From: a virus
Direction: 5' to 3' (one strand)
IMG/VR virus record: IMGVR_UViG_3300030060_007733
Coordinates: 1-49,745 of that record
DNA: 49,745 nucleotides
Shown: piece by piece, positions 15,287-23,496 of the stretch
How the letters are laid out: every line of letters starts with the position of its first letter
Numbering within the stretch: the stretch's first letter is position 1
Position numbers and translations under genes: made by a program
Notes under the pieces: generated by a model
The model's input: only the letters and a program-made list of their open reading frames with translations
Told to the model about the DNA's origin: nothing
The model's database searches: none

Positions 15287-15513
15287 AAACCTATTTCGCC
15301 TTCTTTTTTCGCCATAGCTAGCTCTATTAATTTACTAAGAGCCATCTCTACACAAGGGTTTTCTGTTTTGGTAGTCATACTAGGGCAACCATTTTTGTCA
15401 ACATAAAGAAGTAAAAAACCTCTATTACCACCGTTTGCGGAGCCAGTGGAGTCATAAATTTTATCAAGAAGAGATTGAGGTAATCCTTGTTGTTCATCGT
15501 CTTGTAACTTCAT
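15283..15513 (-). CDS. Hypothetical protein (76 aa) in the replication operon
   Basis: Not recognised. The acidic start (DDEQQGLPQSLLDKIYD) is followed by a strand pair around FLLLYVDKNGCPSMTT and a C-terminal helix (CVEMALSKLIELAMAKKEG). ATGA overlaps on both sides (nuclease upstream, helicase downstream) make translation likely. A helicase or recombinase accessory role is only a positional guess. Confidence 0.55.
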   Translation of the reverse strand: MKLQDDEQQGLPQSLLDKIYDSTGSANGGNRGFLLLYVDKNGCPSMTTKTENPCVEMALSKLIELAMAKKEGEIGL

Positions 15514-15926
15514 TTCAATAGCTTAATCAAACTTTGTGGGTATTTTTTTGAATCCAGAACATCAGACTCTAGGACTCTAATTAATTCAATTTTATTAATT
15601 TCACAGAAATATTCTTTCTTTTCATCTCTGTGGAGTTGATGAAGGAATTTTTGTCGAGAATTAGAATGGAAAAACTGATTATATCTATAGTGCTGATTGC
15701 CGTCCACTTCTACTGCTATTTTTTGTGTAGAGTTGTAGAAGTCTAAACTCATTCTAGTTCCCGCGACAGGAAACTCTTCAAAAACAACATCAGCAAACCA
15801 GTAGTCTTTTAATTGATCTTTTACGTCTTTTTGTATCCCGCTTTTGCAGTCAGATTCCCAATCAATAAGGTATTTGCTGACGTTTTTTATCTTCCTCTCT
15901 CGACCATTAGAGCATAAAAATATCAT
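15510..15926 (-). CDS. VSR/DUF559-type PD-(D/E)XK endonuclease
   Basis: 138 residues. The core reads MSLDFYNSTQKIAVEVDGNQHY, then FFHSNSRQKFLHQLHRDEKK, EYFCEINKIELIRV and LESDV. This matches the small very-short-patch-repair/DUF559 endonuclease fold: D (LDFY), E-x-D-G-x-QH in place of ExK, and a later IELIR strand. It probably nicks or cleaves DNA. In this operon, between recombinase and helicase, a role in recombination intermediates or host DNA degradation is possible. A free-standing homing nuclease is less likely because it is embedded by 4-bp overlaps on both sides. Confidence 0.75.
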   Translation of the reverse strand: MIFLCSNGRERKIKNVSKYLIDWESDCKSGIQKDVKDQLKDYWFADVVFEEFPVAGTRMSLDFYNSTQKIAVEVDGNQHYRYNQFFHSNSRQKFLHQLHRDEKKEYFCEINKIELIRVLESDVLDSKKYPQSLIKLLK

Positions 15927-17047
15927 TGCTTGAGAATATTCTGTTTTACAAAGTCAACAAGAAGAGAAGTAATTTTTTCATCCGACTCTAAAAACTCATA
16001 CACTGCTTTAATTCCTTGATAGGAATCTTTTATTTCAATTTTATTATCCTTTAAATAACTTTTTACTTTATCGTCGAGCTTGATCCAAGCCCCTGATTTC
16101 TCTAGGTAACCCCACATCAAAAGCATGTCAACAACTTCCCTCTCAAGCCAAATAGATTTTCCGTTATTGCGACCATGCTTGATTGGATAAGTTACAATTT
16201 GTCCTGTGGCTTCATTCGTTGATTTTAAAATTAAAACCTTGGCGTTATGACCATAAATTTTATTATCAGGAGTGATTTGTTCTTTTGGATTTTCTAGAAT
16301 CTTGTCGCTTTTGTTTTGTTTTTTGAATTCTAGAATCCAATCTGGGTAATGTAAGATAGCATTTCCCCCACTGCTATTTGTCTGGTTATTTGGGTCTTGC
16401 TTAGCATACATGCTAGTATTGATGCTTGATCTAACCTGAGAAATCATGATACACATGTGTCCAAACTTGCTCATGCCCAAGCTGACTCTTTTTAGAAAGT
16501 CAGAGGTCATTAAAGCTCCTCCTGCGACTTTCCTAGCATCAGAAGATCCTTTTTCTAAATCTTCTTTTGTAATTAGGCCATCCATGCTGTCGATTACAAT
16601 ACAGAATTTTTCTTTGTCTGGATTGTTTTTTAATAACCCTCTAAGAAAATCAATCATGGTATCCATGATATGACACTCAAGAACTAAACATGTTCCTACA
16701 TCCCAATCTTCTGCTGAATGAACGAACTTAATCCCCGCTCTGTCTTTAACTTCTTGGCTGAGCCTTCCTTCAGCCATTACGAAAAGACCCTTTGAGTTAT
16801 CTACGGTTTTAAGCATGTTGTGCATTACATGAAGAGCTTCGTTTGTCTTGCCCCCTTCATTAGCTCCAATAAACCTATGCAATCCAGAACCAAACCCACC
16901 ACTTAAAACGTGATCAAGAATCATAGATCCACTCGACACTAGATATGGTTCTGCCCCCTCTTCTAAATTGTAGTGGTAATCTTTGTTTGATTTGAGGAAT
17001 GCCTCTGTATAGTCCTTTGATCCGCTTTTCTTCTTCATTTTAGTCAT
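15923..17047 (-). CDS. uvsX: RecA/UvsX-family recombinase
   Basis: 374 residues. The ATPase core has Walker A GANEGGKT (61-68), catalytic Glu93 in MAEGRL, Walker B FCIVIDSMDGL (148-158), then SQVRSSINT and the L2-like stretch NSSGGNAILHYPDWILEF. It forms ssDNA filaments for strand exchange and recombination-dependent replication. The C-terminus is shorter and more acidic-helical than bacterial RecA, closer to phage UvsX-type proteins. It overlaps the zinc-ribbon gene upstream by 8 bp and the nuclease gene downstream by 4 bp. Confidence 0.9.
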   Translation of the reverse strand: MTKMKKKSGSKDYTEAFLKSNKDYHYNLEEGAEPYLVSSGSMILDHVLSGGFGSGLHRFIGANEGGKTNEALHVMHNMLKTVDNSKGLFVMAEGRLSQEVKDRAGIKFVHSAEDWDVGTCLVLECHIMDTMIDFLRGLLKNNPDKEKFCIVIDSMDGLITKEDLEKGSSDARKVAGGALMTSDFLKRVSLGMSKFGHMCIMISQVRSSINTSMYAKQDPNNQTNSSGGNAILHYPDWILEFKKQNKSDKILENPKEQITPDNKIYGHNAKVLILKSTNEATGQIVTYPIKHGRNNGKSIWLEREVVDMLLMWGYLEKSGAWIKLDDKVKSYLKDNKIEIKDSYQGIKAVYEFLESDEKITSLLVDFVKQNILKQ

Positions 17048-17483
17048 TTAAAAAATCTCTTAGTGTTCTAGTCTTTTTCTTCACAGTATCTTCTCCAACT
17101 TTTATGCCCGTGTCAACAAATTTATCTTTCTCTGGTGGCTTGTAATTAAATTCCTTATATTTTTTGCTTAAATATTCTCTTCCGTCTTTGGTTAAAAAAT
17201 ATTTAATAGTGCCTTTTAATTCAAAAGGTGGTTTAATCTTACTTAAAAAGTCGAGATCGTTGTCAAACTGTGCGAAAATCTTTGTCACAGTAGACATTTC
17301 AAAAACATAATTTATCGGCTTTGAGCCGCCGAGCATACGTTTTAAAAATTCTTTTCTTTCTTTGAAAAAAGGCTTAGCTTGCTTCTTAGCTTTTGGCAAA
17401 AACTCATGACCACAATCACAGACCTTTACCCGCGCTCCGAGTAGAGTATTACAGGATGGGCATGACTTTTTACCTCTTGGCAT
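17040..17483 (-). CDS. Zinc-ribbon protein, first gene of the replication operon
   Basis: 147 residues. The N-terminal zinc ribbon has CPSC (8-11) and CDCGHEF (22-28), giving two Cys pairs. A lysine-rich linker and a domain with hydrophobic strands (INYVFEMSTVTKIFAQF, TIKYFLTKDGREYLSKKY) follow, then a basic tail. The fold beyond the ribbon is not recognised. Being promoter-proximal and next to the recombinase, it may bind DNA or RNA polymerase; this is a guess. The ATG at 17483 lies where the promoter should start transcription. Confidence 0.6.
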   Translation of the reverse strand: MPRGKKSCPSCNTLLGARVKVCDCGHEFLPKAKKQAKPFFKERKEFLKRMLGGSKPINYVFEMSTVTKIFAQFDNDLDFLSKIKPPFELKGTIKYFLTKDGREYLSKKYKEFNYKPPEKDKFVDTGIKVGEDTVKKKTRTLRDFLND

Positions 17484-17517
17484 ACAGTCAAGATAACTGC
17501 ATATATGATAAAGTCAA
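17484..17517 (-). promoter_or_regulatory. Promoter of the replication operon, leaderless start
   Basis: Minus strand: TTGACT (17517-17512), 16-bp spacer, TATCTT (17495-17490), then 6 nt to the ATG at 17483. The predicted start point coincides with the start codon, so the 13-kb operon would begin leaderless. No terminator is visible between the glycan cassette (ends 17522) and this promoter. Confidence 0.6.
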
Positions 17518-17521
17518 TGCT

Positions 17522-18499
17522 TTAGACTTCTTTTTCCCAATATGAAACCATATCATGGACTAAACCTTTAAAATCAAATTTTGGTTTCCAATTAAGAGCT
17601 TTTCTTGCCCTAGTGGAGTCTCCTTTTAATACAGCGAGTTCCTCTGGTCTCATGAATTTTGGATCTTGGGATACATAATCTTTATAATCTAAGTCAAAAT
17701 ATCCAAAAGCTTCTTTACAGAAATCTCTAACAGAGTGACTTTCTTTAGATGAAATAACAAATTCATCTGGCTCATGATGTTGCAGCATCAAATACATTGC
17801 TTCAACATAATCTTTAGAGTGACCCCAATCTCTATAAGCATCTAGGTTTCCTAAAACCAACTTATCTTTTTTACATGCTGCGATCTCTGCGACTCCTTTA
17901 GCAATTTTTGCCGTCACGAAGTTCTCTCCCCGTCTAGGAGATTCATGATTAAAAAGAATCCCATTAGATGCAAAAAGGTTGTATGAGTTCCTATAATTTC
18001 TCACGATACAGTAAGCTGCCAGTTTGGAGCATCCATATGGACTAACAGGCTTCATGTTTGTGGTCTCCCTCTGGAAACCATCTTCGTCTATCTCATTACC
18101 AAACATTTCTGATGAGCTAGCTTGATAAAATTTAGAGTCAGGGCAAGAAAACCTATACGCCTCCAAAAGATTTAAAGTTCCTATCATGTTTGTTTGCAAA
18201 GTAAACTGAGGAACATCGAAACTAACTCTAACGTGACTTTGGGCAGCTAAATTATAAATTTCATCAGGTTTAATTAATGCCATCAACCTATTCAAAGACG
18301 AGGCATCAAGTAAATCGGCGTAGTCCGTTTTAACCAACCCTTTGCCCACCAAATGATCTATTCTGCTTTCCTGAGTGCTAGCTAAAGAATGTCTACGAAT
18401 AAGACCGTAAACTTCATAATCCTTCTCAAGTAAAAGTTCGGCTAAGTAACTACCGTCTTGGCCCGATATGCCAGTAATAAGAGCTTTTTTCTTTTTCAT
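17522..18499 (-). CDS. gmd: GDP-mannose 4,6-dehydratase
   Basis: 325 residues. SDR family: NAD(P) motif GISGQDGSYL (10-19), YGLIRRHSLAST block, NLAAQSHVRVSFD, QASSSEMFG, catalytic YGCSK, then FNHESPRRGENFVT and LGNLDAYRDWGHSKDYVEAM. These are all hallmark GMD blocks. It converts GDP-D-mannose to GDP-4-keto-6-deoxymannose, the precursor of GDP-fucose, rhamnose and perosamine. No GDP-fucose synthase is seen in the window, so the keto sugar may go to the short aminotransferase-like protein or to host enzymes. Last gene of the cassette. Confidence 0.95.
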   Translation of the reverse strand: MKKKKALITGISGQDGSYLAELLLEKDYEVYGLIRRHSLASTQESRIDHLVGKGLVKTDYADLLDASSLNRLMALIKPDEIYNLAAQSHVRVSFDVPQFTLQTNMIGTLNLLEAYRFSCPDSKFYQASSSEMFGNEIDEDGFQRETTNMKPVSPYGCSKLAAYCIVRNYRNSYNLFASNGILFNHESPRRGENFVTAKIAKGVAEIAACKKDKLVLGNLDAYRDWGHSKDYVEAMYLMLQHHEPDEFVISSKESHSVRDFCKEAFGYFDLDYKDYVSQDPKFMRPEELAVLKGDSTRARKALNWKPKFDFKGLVHDMVSYWEKEV

Positions 18500-18507
18500 T
18501 TTAATTA

Positions 18508-19167
18508 TTAAATATTATTAGGGATTAGAAGATATGTAAAGGTTTCATTTATTTTGGGATTAAAATCTTGATCCCGATTTAAGGTTTCTGCCTCATCCCA
18601 TATTCTATGGGGGTCTTCCCATCTAAATTTTTTCAAAGTGTAGGGGTATTTTTTTAGATTGTTCCAATCAAAGCCTCCCTCTTTAGCAAATTTAAAGGTG
18701 GGAAACCAAGTGTGCATTTCAATATAAAAGAAAGTTTTACCTTTTTCTAAAATAGACTCTACCGTTTTAAAAAATAAGCTTTCAAAACCCTCTATGTCCA
18801 CCTTTATGAAATCAGGGAACTCTAACCCCTTTTCCTCTATATAGTCGGTTAGTTTTACAGAACCAAACTGTCCTTCAATGCTAATATCTGGGTCATTATC
18901 CTCACCTACAGCAGTCTTGTGATATGTAATATTAGAAAATTCTTTAGTATATTCTTTTAATTTATCAAAAAGATGTGGAACTGGCTCAAAAGCATGAACA
19001 TGTTTTGCTACTTGACAAAAATATTCAGACATCCACCCAGTATGCGCCCCCAAATCATATACAATATGGTCTTTTTGTATATAATCCTCGTAAATATTCC
19101 ACTCATCATAAGAAGGAGTTTCCTGAAATGGATTTCTAGTTTTAAATATGATTTTATCTTTAGCCAT
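18508..19167 (-). CDS. FkbM-family SAM-dependent methyltransferase
   Basis: 219 residues. SAM motif I is VYDLGAHTGWMSEYF (about 35-49), followed by HAFEPVPHLFDKL and the FkbM signature PDFIKVDIEGFESLFF. This family O-methylates sugars and polyketides; here a glycan hydroxyl is the likely substrate. It overlaps the preceding methyltransferase-like gene by 8 bp and is followed 8 bp later by gmd. Confidence 0.85.
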   Translation of the reverse strand: MAKDKIIFKTRNPFQETPSYDEWNIYEDYIQKDHIVYDLGAHTGWMSEYFCQVAKHVHAFEPVPHLFDKLKEYTKEFSNITYHKTAVGEDNDPDISIEGQFGSVKLTDYIEEKGLEFPDFIKVDIEGFESLFFKTVESILEKGKTFFYIEMHTWFPTFKFAKEGGFDWNNLKKYPYTLKKFRWEDPHRIWDEAETLNRDQDFNPKINETFTYLLIPNNI

Positions 19168-19903
19168 TGTTTGTTAACCTTGTTTTCGATATTTCTTCTG
19201 CGGCTCTTTGGCTTGCTTTAATGTCTCCATTTGTTTTAAGGTAGACTTCATAGTCTAAAAACATTTTATGTCTTTCTGTATTATATAGGGGATGGTGATG
19301 ATCTATTAAACAATTATCTTTGAAATCGCTTAACGATGGTATTTCAAAACAATCTTTAAAATCATTATGTATAAAGAAACAATCTAATTTTTGCTCTACA
19401 TTAATTAGATGATAGTTGTGTTTATCTGCCACCAATTTTAAAGCTTTTAACGATGCTCCGTAGCCCCTATCTCCTTCAAATGTTTCATTAGTATTATTAG
19501 GGAATGTAATAGCTTCATCAATTGAAAAATGAGAGTTATATTCAACGCTTACAAGTTTAGGGCTATACTTGTTGAGCACTGCGTCAAAAAGCCAAAGATC
19601 TGTAGAATCTACATCTATAGATAAATAATCTAAGTCAATTGGGACATTATGATTATCAAATATTTGGCAAATATTGTCAGATGTTAAAAAATATTTATGC
19701 AAATTAATTGCTTTATTCTCAAATTCTCCGTCAAAAAAAAGACCTCCCCATCCCTCATTTAAGATTAAATTTGCTGCATTTGATCCCGAACCGCCTGTAA
19801 GGGAGTCACAATTAAAGCCAAACTCTACACAAATTTTATTTGTTGGGCTAATCTTATTAAATACATCGTGTATTATGATATCTTGGTTTCCTTGTGAATA
19901 CAT
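19160..19903 (-). CDS. FkbM-like methyltransferase domain protein
   Basis: 247 residues. The order SQGNQDIIIHDVFNKI, KICVEFGFNCDS, GWGGLFFDGEFEN, DYLSIDVDSTDLWLFDAV and KLVSVEYNS follows a diverged FkbM/SAM methyltransferase fold found in phage and environmental glycan clusters. Motif I (VEFGFNCDSLTGGSGSN) is unusual. It is the first gene after an internal consensus promoter, so it, the second methyltransferase and gmd form a sub-operon. The leader before its ATG is about 23 nt and has no obvious ribosome site. Confidence 0.7.
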   Translation of the reverse strand: MYSQGNQDIIIHDVFNKISPTNKICVEFGFNCDSLTGGSGSNAANLILNEGWGGLFFDGEFENKAINLHKYFLTSDNICQIFDNHNVPIDLDYLSIDVDSTDLWLFDAVLNKYSPKLVSVEYNSHFSIDEAITFPNNTNETFEGDRGYGASLKALKLVADKHNYHLINVEQKLDCFFIHNDFKDCFEIPSLSDFKDNCLIDHHHPLYNTERHKMFLDYEVYLKTNGDIKASQRAAEEISKTRLTNNG

Positions 19904-19932
19904 TTTTGTTTCTATCGTTGATTGTGTTTTTT

Positions 19933-19960
19933 ATTATAGAAAAATACTAAGCTTTGTCAA
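19933..19960 (-). promoter_or_regulatory. Perfect sigma-70 promoter inside the glycan cassette
   Basis: Minus strand: TTGACA (19960-19955), 16-bp spacer, TATAAT (19938-19933). Both hexamers match the consensus. It overlaps the last codons of the DegT-like gene and would give a transcript starting near 19926 for the methyltransferase genes and gmd. Confidence 0.75.
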
Positions 19961-20521
19961 GTCAGGCCAGTCCTGAAGTCGCCATTTTTTAGGTTCTTTA
20001 TTAATTGCATCGTCTAGCCTGTTTAGACCCTTGAGTGCTGTTTCAGGTGTCATGTAGTAGTGGTATCCGTAAGAAGATATATTTTGCTCCCTCCAAGGCT
20101 TATCGGGGAGTCTTCCGTCATAAGACATTTTTTTTAATTCCTGTGCTGCATCAGGGTCATCCGTTAGAATCATTCCTCCTCTACCAAGGCTTAAATGTTT
20201 TTGATATTGGAAACTCAAACACATGAAAGTCTTGGGAATATAACTATTCTGTTTCCATAAAACAGCGGCATCAATAATAGATGTCCCTCCTAAATAATAA
20301 TAGTCTTGCCACTCTTCGTCTCTCCATTCAAGGGGCAGATTTAATTTATTAGCTAAAAAAGGTATAGATATATATGTTCTTTTAGGCACTGATACCTTTT
20401 CTGCGTTATTTAATCGCAAACATAACTCTATTCCGTGGGTGCAAGAATCAACGGCCACTCCGTGAGACGCACCAAACCAAGACGAAATTTTGTCCTCAAA
20501 TTCTTTTACTAATTCAAACAT
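19934..20521 (-). CDS. Short DegT/DnrJ-family PLP aminotransferase-like protein
   Basis: 195 residues against a usual length of about 370, so it corresponds to roughly the large PLP-binding domain. Family blocks are FEDKISSWFGASHGVAVDSCTHGI (split across 7-30), TYISIPF, DEEWQDYY, IIDAA with Asp84, LSFQYQKHLSLGRGGMILTD with the Schiff-base Lys108, then YDGRLPDKPW. DegT enzymes add amino groups to nucleotide keto sugars; with gmd the logical product would be GDP-perosamine. The C-terminal small domain is missing and the ORF ends with normal overlaps, so it may be inactive, a minimal enzyme, or a sugar-binding derivative. Confidence 0.75.
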   Translation of the reverse strand: MFELVKEFEDKISSWFGASHGVAVDSCTHGIELCLRLNNAEKVSVPKRTYISIPFLANKLNLPLEWRDEEWQDYYYLGGTSIIDAAVLWKQNSYIPKTFMCLSFQYQKHLSLGRGGMILTDDPDAAQELKKMSYDGRLPDKPWREQNISSYGYHYYMTPETALKGLNRLDDAINKEPKKWRLQDWPDLTKLSIFL

Positions 20522-21057
20522 TTTGACGCTTCTATATTTAAACTTATTAATGTTCCATTTTCTTTATCCATATGAGGAAGATATGCCTGTGAACAATCAT
20601 CTATATTAGAGTGTTCTGTGTCTCTCCAATTGTATTTTTTTACCGAGTCGAAGCCTACAGACTGAAGCAGAGTAGATAGAGATTCAAAATCATAAACTGT
20701 CTTATGATAAATGGATTCCTTGGACATATTCATTTTACCATACAGGGGGCCAAGAAATCTACTTAAAGGATACTCTCCGTTTATATACAATTTGCTTATT
20801 TGATGAAAATCAGGAACGGCTATCCTTAAAATACCACCGACCTTAAGAACCCTAAACCATTCATTTAAAAGTGAAACGGCTTTTTCTCTGTCGAAATATT
20901 CAAACACATGAGAGGCATAAATAACATCTACAGATCTATCTTTAAATTTTAGTTTGGTGATATCTGCGCCCTCAAGATGTTCATAATCTCCTCCATCAAT
21001 GTGAGTCCATTTATTTCCAAAATTTTTGGAACCGCAACCTAAGTGTAGTTTAATCAT
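20509..21057 (-). CDS. Class I SAM-dependent methyltransferase
   Basis: 182 residues from the ATG at 21057. This start is preferred because it places the first strand (IKLHLGCGSKNFGNKWTHID) at the N-terminus and overlaps the upstream stop by 8 bp. Motif I is LHLGCGS; later come DVIYASHVFEYFDR and the block FRVLKVGGILRIAVPD, typical of Methyltransf_11-type enzymes in LPS clusters. Likely methylates a sugar or acts late on an NDP-sugar. It overlaps the next gene by 13 bp. Confidence 0.8.
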   Translation of the reverse strand: MIKLHLGCGSKNFGNKWTHIDGGDYEHLEGADITKLKFKDRSVDVIYASHVFEYFDREKAVSLLNEWFRVLKVGGILRIAVPDFHQISKLYINGEYPLSRFLGPLYGKMNMSKESIYHKTVYDFESLSTLLQSVGFDSVKKYNWRDTEHSNIDDCSQAYLPHMDKENGTLISLNIEASKCLN

Positions 21058-21649
21058 TTCTATTTCTGTGAGAACCATGTAACCCGTAAAATTCATCTAC
21101 ATAATCAAAGCCTTTATCTTTTATTTCTTCATAACGTAGGTTCATCTTATTTATTCTATTTATTGCGGATTCTTTATCCAGTTTAACATCAGAAGGCAAA
21201 AGGTTTTTTAATTTTGCATATAAATTCTCTACAATTTGTTCTAGTGGGTATTCGGGTGTTTCATTTAATTCTTCAAATTGAATTCGCAGTAAATTTTTTT
21301 TGTGGTAATATTTGGGATCAATGATTCTAGGTGGTTTTAATGATTGCCTCTCAGAGCAGACAAAATACCACTTTACCCCTTTAAGCTCTTGGTATCTTAC
21401 TCCAGATAGACGTTCTTCCCAATAATTTAAATCAGTATTATGAGTAATAACAATTTGTTTGATTTCGTTATTAGTTTCAGAAGAAGGTTTTGCAGGGCAT
21501 ATAAAACCATATAACAAGTTGTATAAAACAGTGCTCCCCGTGCGTGGCGGAGAAGCTTGTATTATCTTATAAGAGTGATCTAAGATTGGCAACGGTCTCG
21601 GACCAACCTCAACAGCAGGAAAACCAAACTCAAATGTGTGTCTAGCCAT
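21050..21649 (-). CDS. Sulfotransferase-like P-loop protein
   Basis: 199 residues. IIQASPPRTGSTVLYNLL (29-46) matches the PAPS 5'-phosphosulfate-binding loop (PRTGST) of sulfotransferases. IVITHNTDLNYWEERL and the acidic helical C-terminus are compatible with a compact form. The 3'-phosphate-binding motif (usually R...S) is not obvious apart from YFVCSERQS. If active it would sulfate a glycan. It could instead be a related P-loop protein. Overlaps of 8 bp with both neighbours place it in the cassette. Confidence 0.6.
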   Translation of the reverse strand: MARHTFEFGFPAVEVGPRPLPILDHSYKIIQASPPRTGSTVLYNLLYGFICPAKPSSETNNEIKQIVITHNTDLNYWEERLSGVRYQELKGVKWYFVCSERQSLKPPRIIDPKYYHKKNLLRIQFEELNETPEYPLEQIVENLYAKLKNLLPSDVKLDKESAINRINKMNLRYEEIKDKGFDYVDEFYGLHGSHRNRND

Positions 21650-22058
21650 TATTTAAAAATGTTTTATCTCTTGCTTGCCCCATGTATGGCCCTGTTTTTA
21701 TTTCGTATACTAAAGCGCCATCTTCTAAAGCTTGATAATTATGTCCCCCCTTGAATGTGATTGTTGCGTCCCCCGCTTCTAGTATGTTTTCTTCTAAAAG
21801 ATTATCTTCCTCATCGTAATGAAAGGTTTTAACCCTTCCCCCAATGACAATCCAGCATTCTTGAGTTATATCTGTTTCTCTGACAAGCCTTAAATGTTTG
21901 TGTCCTCTAAATTTATGATTGTCAGGGATCTTTATAGCCGCAAGCTGCAAAAATTCTTTTTCGCTTGAGATATCTTCTCTAAATTCTAGGTTCTGCAAAT
22001 CAGATTTTCTGTAAACTATATGAAGAGTTTCTCCTTCTTTGTTTTTTATTTCTTTCAT
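21642..22058 (-). CDS. Cupin-fold sugar-metabolism protein
   Basis: 138 residues. Strands with the cupin pattern are seen: FRGHKHLRLVRETDITQECWIVIGG split around 50-75 (metal-type His/Glu positions), VKTFHYDE, LEAGDATITFKGGHNYQALED and LVYEIKTGPY. It resembles small cupins found in polysaccharide clusters, where some are isomerases or binding proteins (WbuC or FdtA-like). The substrate is unknown. It is linked by ATGA to the fucosyltransferase upstream. Confidence 0.65.
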   Translation of the reverse strand: MKEIKNKEGETLHIVYRKSDLQNLEFREDISSEKEFLQLAAIKIPDNHKFRGHKHLRLVRETDITQECWIVIGGRVKTFHYDEEDNLLEENILEAGDATITFKGGHNYQALEDGALVYEIKTGPYMGQARDKTFLNNG

Positions 22059-22837
22059 AAGCTAATCCATTCTTTTGGGAATATATTCATATCAATGCCC
22101 TTAATCCAATTATCGGGATAAATAACCTTTTTATCTACGTTTTTATTTAAAAACGCCGCCCACCAAGAAAAGGTAGAATTCGCTATTATATTATCTGAGC
22201 ACAAAGACATGCAACAAAGATCTATAAAGGCGTTATGCTGAGGAGGAAAACAGAAGAACCTATCTCCATCGAAATTCTCTTTAACCCAATCATAATCGTC
22301 AGAAAAAACTAAAAAACGCTTTTCTGGGAAATACTTTATGGCTTGCTCATAGTATTCCATGCTTTGCACAAGGTGACGGTCTATTTTTAAATAGTCTCCT
22401 CTCCTAACATGAATTGAAACAGTTTGCCTGACGTTTATTTTTAATTTATTTAAAATATCTTTCGAATCCTTTATGGTTTTTTTATTGAATTCAATTCCTA
22501 GATTATCAGATAGATCAAAATAGTCTTTGTTTTGGAAATAGCCATCAAAGTTAGTGTTGTCATTTATAGAGAATACTTCATGATCAAACATATTATCTTG
22601 ATGCTCTCTATAAACATACTGGATATATTTAGACAGGAATGTCGCACCTTTTTTTGGTATCTTAATATCGAAACCCTCTTCTAATTGTTGAATTCTTTGC
22701 CCAGAATGGTGCATAAACTCTTGAGAGGTTGGATAATACGCTTTATATTTAGTTTTTTGGGCGACTCTTAATAAAAAATAATAATTAAAAAGAGCATTGC
22801 CTATAGCTCTATTGCATATATCTAAACATGTAATCAT
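22055..22837 (-). CDS. Alpha-1,2-fucosyltransferase-like GT11
   Basis: 260 residues. The hallmark GT11 motif is SIHVRRGDYL (141-150), followed by FLVFSDDYDWVKENF and IIANSTFSWWAAFLN (217-231). These are diagnostic for the alpha-1,2-fucosyltransferase/GT11 family that uses GDP-fucose. The N-terminus (NRAIGNALFNYYF) corresponds to the usual GxLGNQ(M/L)F motif with changes. It fits with gmd, which makes the GDP-fucose precursor. ATGA overlaps on both sides. Confidence 0.88.
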   Translation of the reverse strand: MITCLDICNRAIGNALFNYYFLLRVAQKTKYKAYYPTSQEFMHHSGQRIQQLEEGFDIKIPKKGATFLSKYIQYVYREHQDNMFDHEVFSINDNTNFDGYFQNKDYFDLSDNLGIEFNKKTIKDSKDILNKLKINVRQTVSIHVRRGDYLKIDRHLVQSMEYYEQAIKYFPEKRFLVFSDDYDWVKENFDGDRFFCFPPQHNAFIDLCCMSLCSDNIIANSTFSWWAAFLNKNVDKKVIYPDNWIKGIDMNIFPKEWISL

Positions 22838-23496
22838 TTGTGTTTGTTAAATTGATCAGCTATTACATCTCCTCTGTTACTAAAAGATTCATCTATATAA
22901 GAGTATCCGTTATATTGAGAGGCGCATAGCTTATGAGGCATATATGAATTCCCTTCTTTTTGATATCTTCTAAGAAATACATCTATACAAATATTTTTTT
23001 CTGTCCAAAGTATCCAGTCATAGAAATTAGCTGTTTTAGGGAATTCTGTTATAATTCTTGATATAAACTCTCTGTTATGCGTTATAGCGTGAGTGGTCCC
23101 AGAGTTAAGAATTTTTAATATTGATTTATCTTCTGTTTTAATTAGAGGATTTGGGATATTTTCTTCTTCTCTAGGGACACACCCCCAATATAACATATCC
23201 CAACTTTTATCTTTTAAGTATTGTAAGCAGCTTGAAACTAAAGGTTTTGTATGTTCATAAAAAAAGGTATCGTCTTCAAATATTGTGAATTCTTTATGAT
23301 CACTTTGCAGTGCCATGTTAAAAATTTTCCAGTGAGCACATGAACAAGCTGCCCTTCCTTTATTGATATAATCACCAATAAATTCTACTCCAGAAACCCT
23401 AGTAAAATCTTCATCACCAAATATTTCTGAGAAGTTTCTGGTAAAGGTCTCTAGTCTTTCTTTGCTTTTGTCTAGATTAATAAGATAATATTTCAT
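22834..23496 (-). CDS. GT25-family glycosyltransferase
   Basis: 220 residues. The start YYLINLDKSKERLETF, then GRAACSCAHWKIF and FTIFEDDTFF, is the signature of the GT25 LPS galactosyltransferase-type family. DMLYWGCVP and GTTHAITHNREFI follow in the expected order. It likely transfers a hexose onto the glycan being built. It overlaps the beta-propeller gene upstream by 20 bp and the GT11 downstream by 4 bp. Confidence 0.85.
   Translation of the reverse strand: MKYYLINLDKSKERLETFTRNFSEIFGDEDFTRVSGVEFIGDYINKGRAACSCAHWKIFNMALQSDHKEFTIFEDDTFFYEHTKPLVSSCLQYLKDKSWDMLYWGCVPREEENIPNPLIKTEDKSILKILNSGTTHAITHNREFISRIITEFPKTANFYDWILWTEKNICIDVFLRRYQKEGNSYMPHKLCASQYNGYSYIDESFSNRGDVIADQFNKHK

Noticed and set aside
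15510-15926. Mobile homing endonuclease
   Set aside because: Starts and stops overlap both neighbours by 4 bp, so it is an integral operon member with no sign of insertion.
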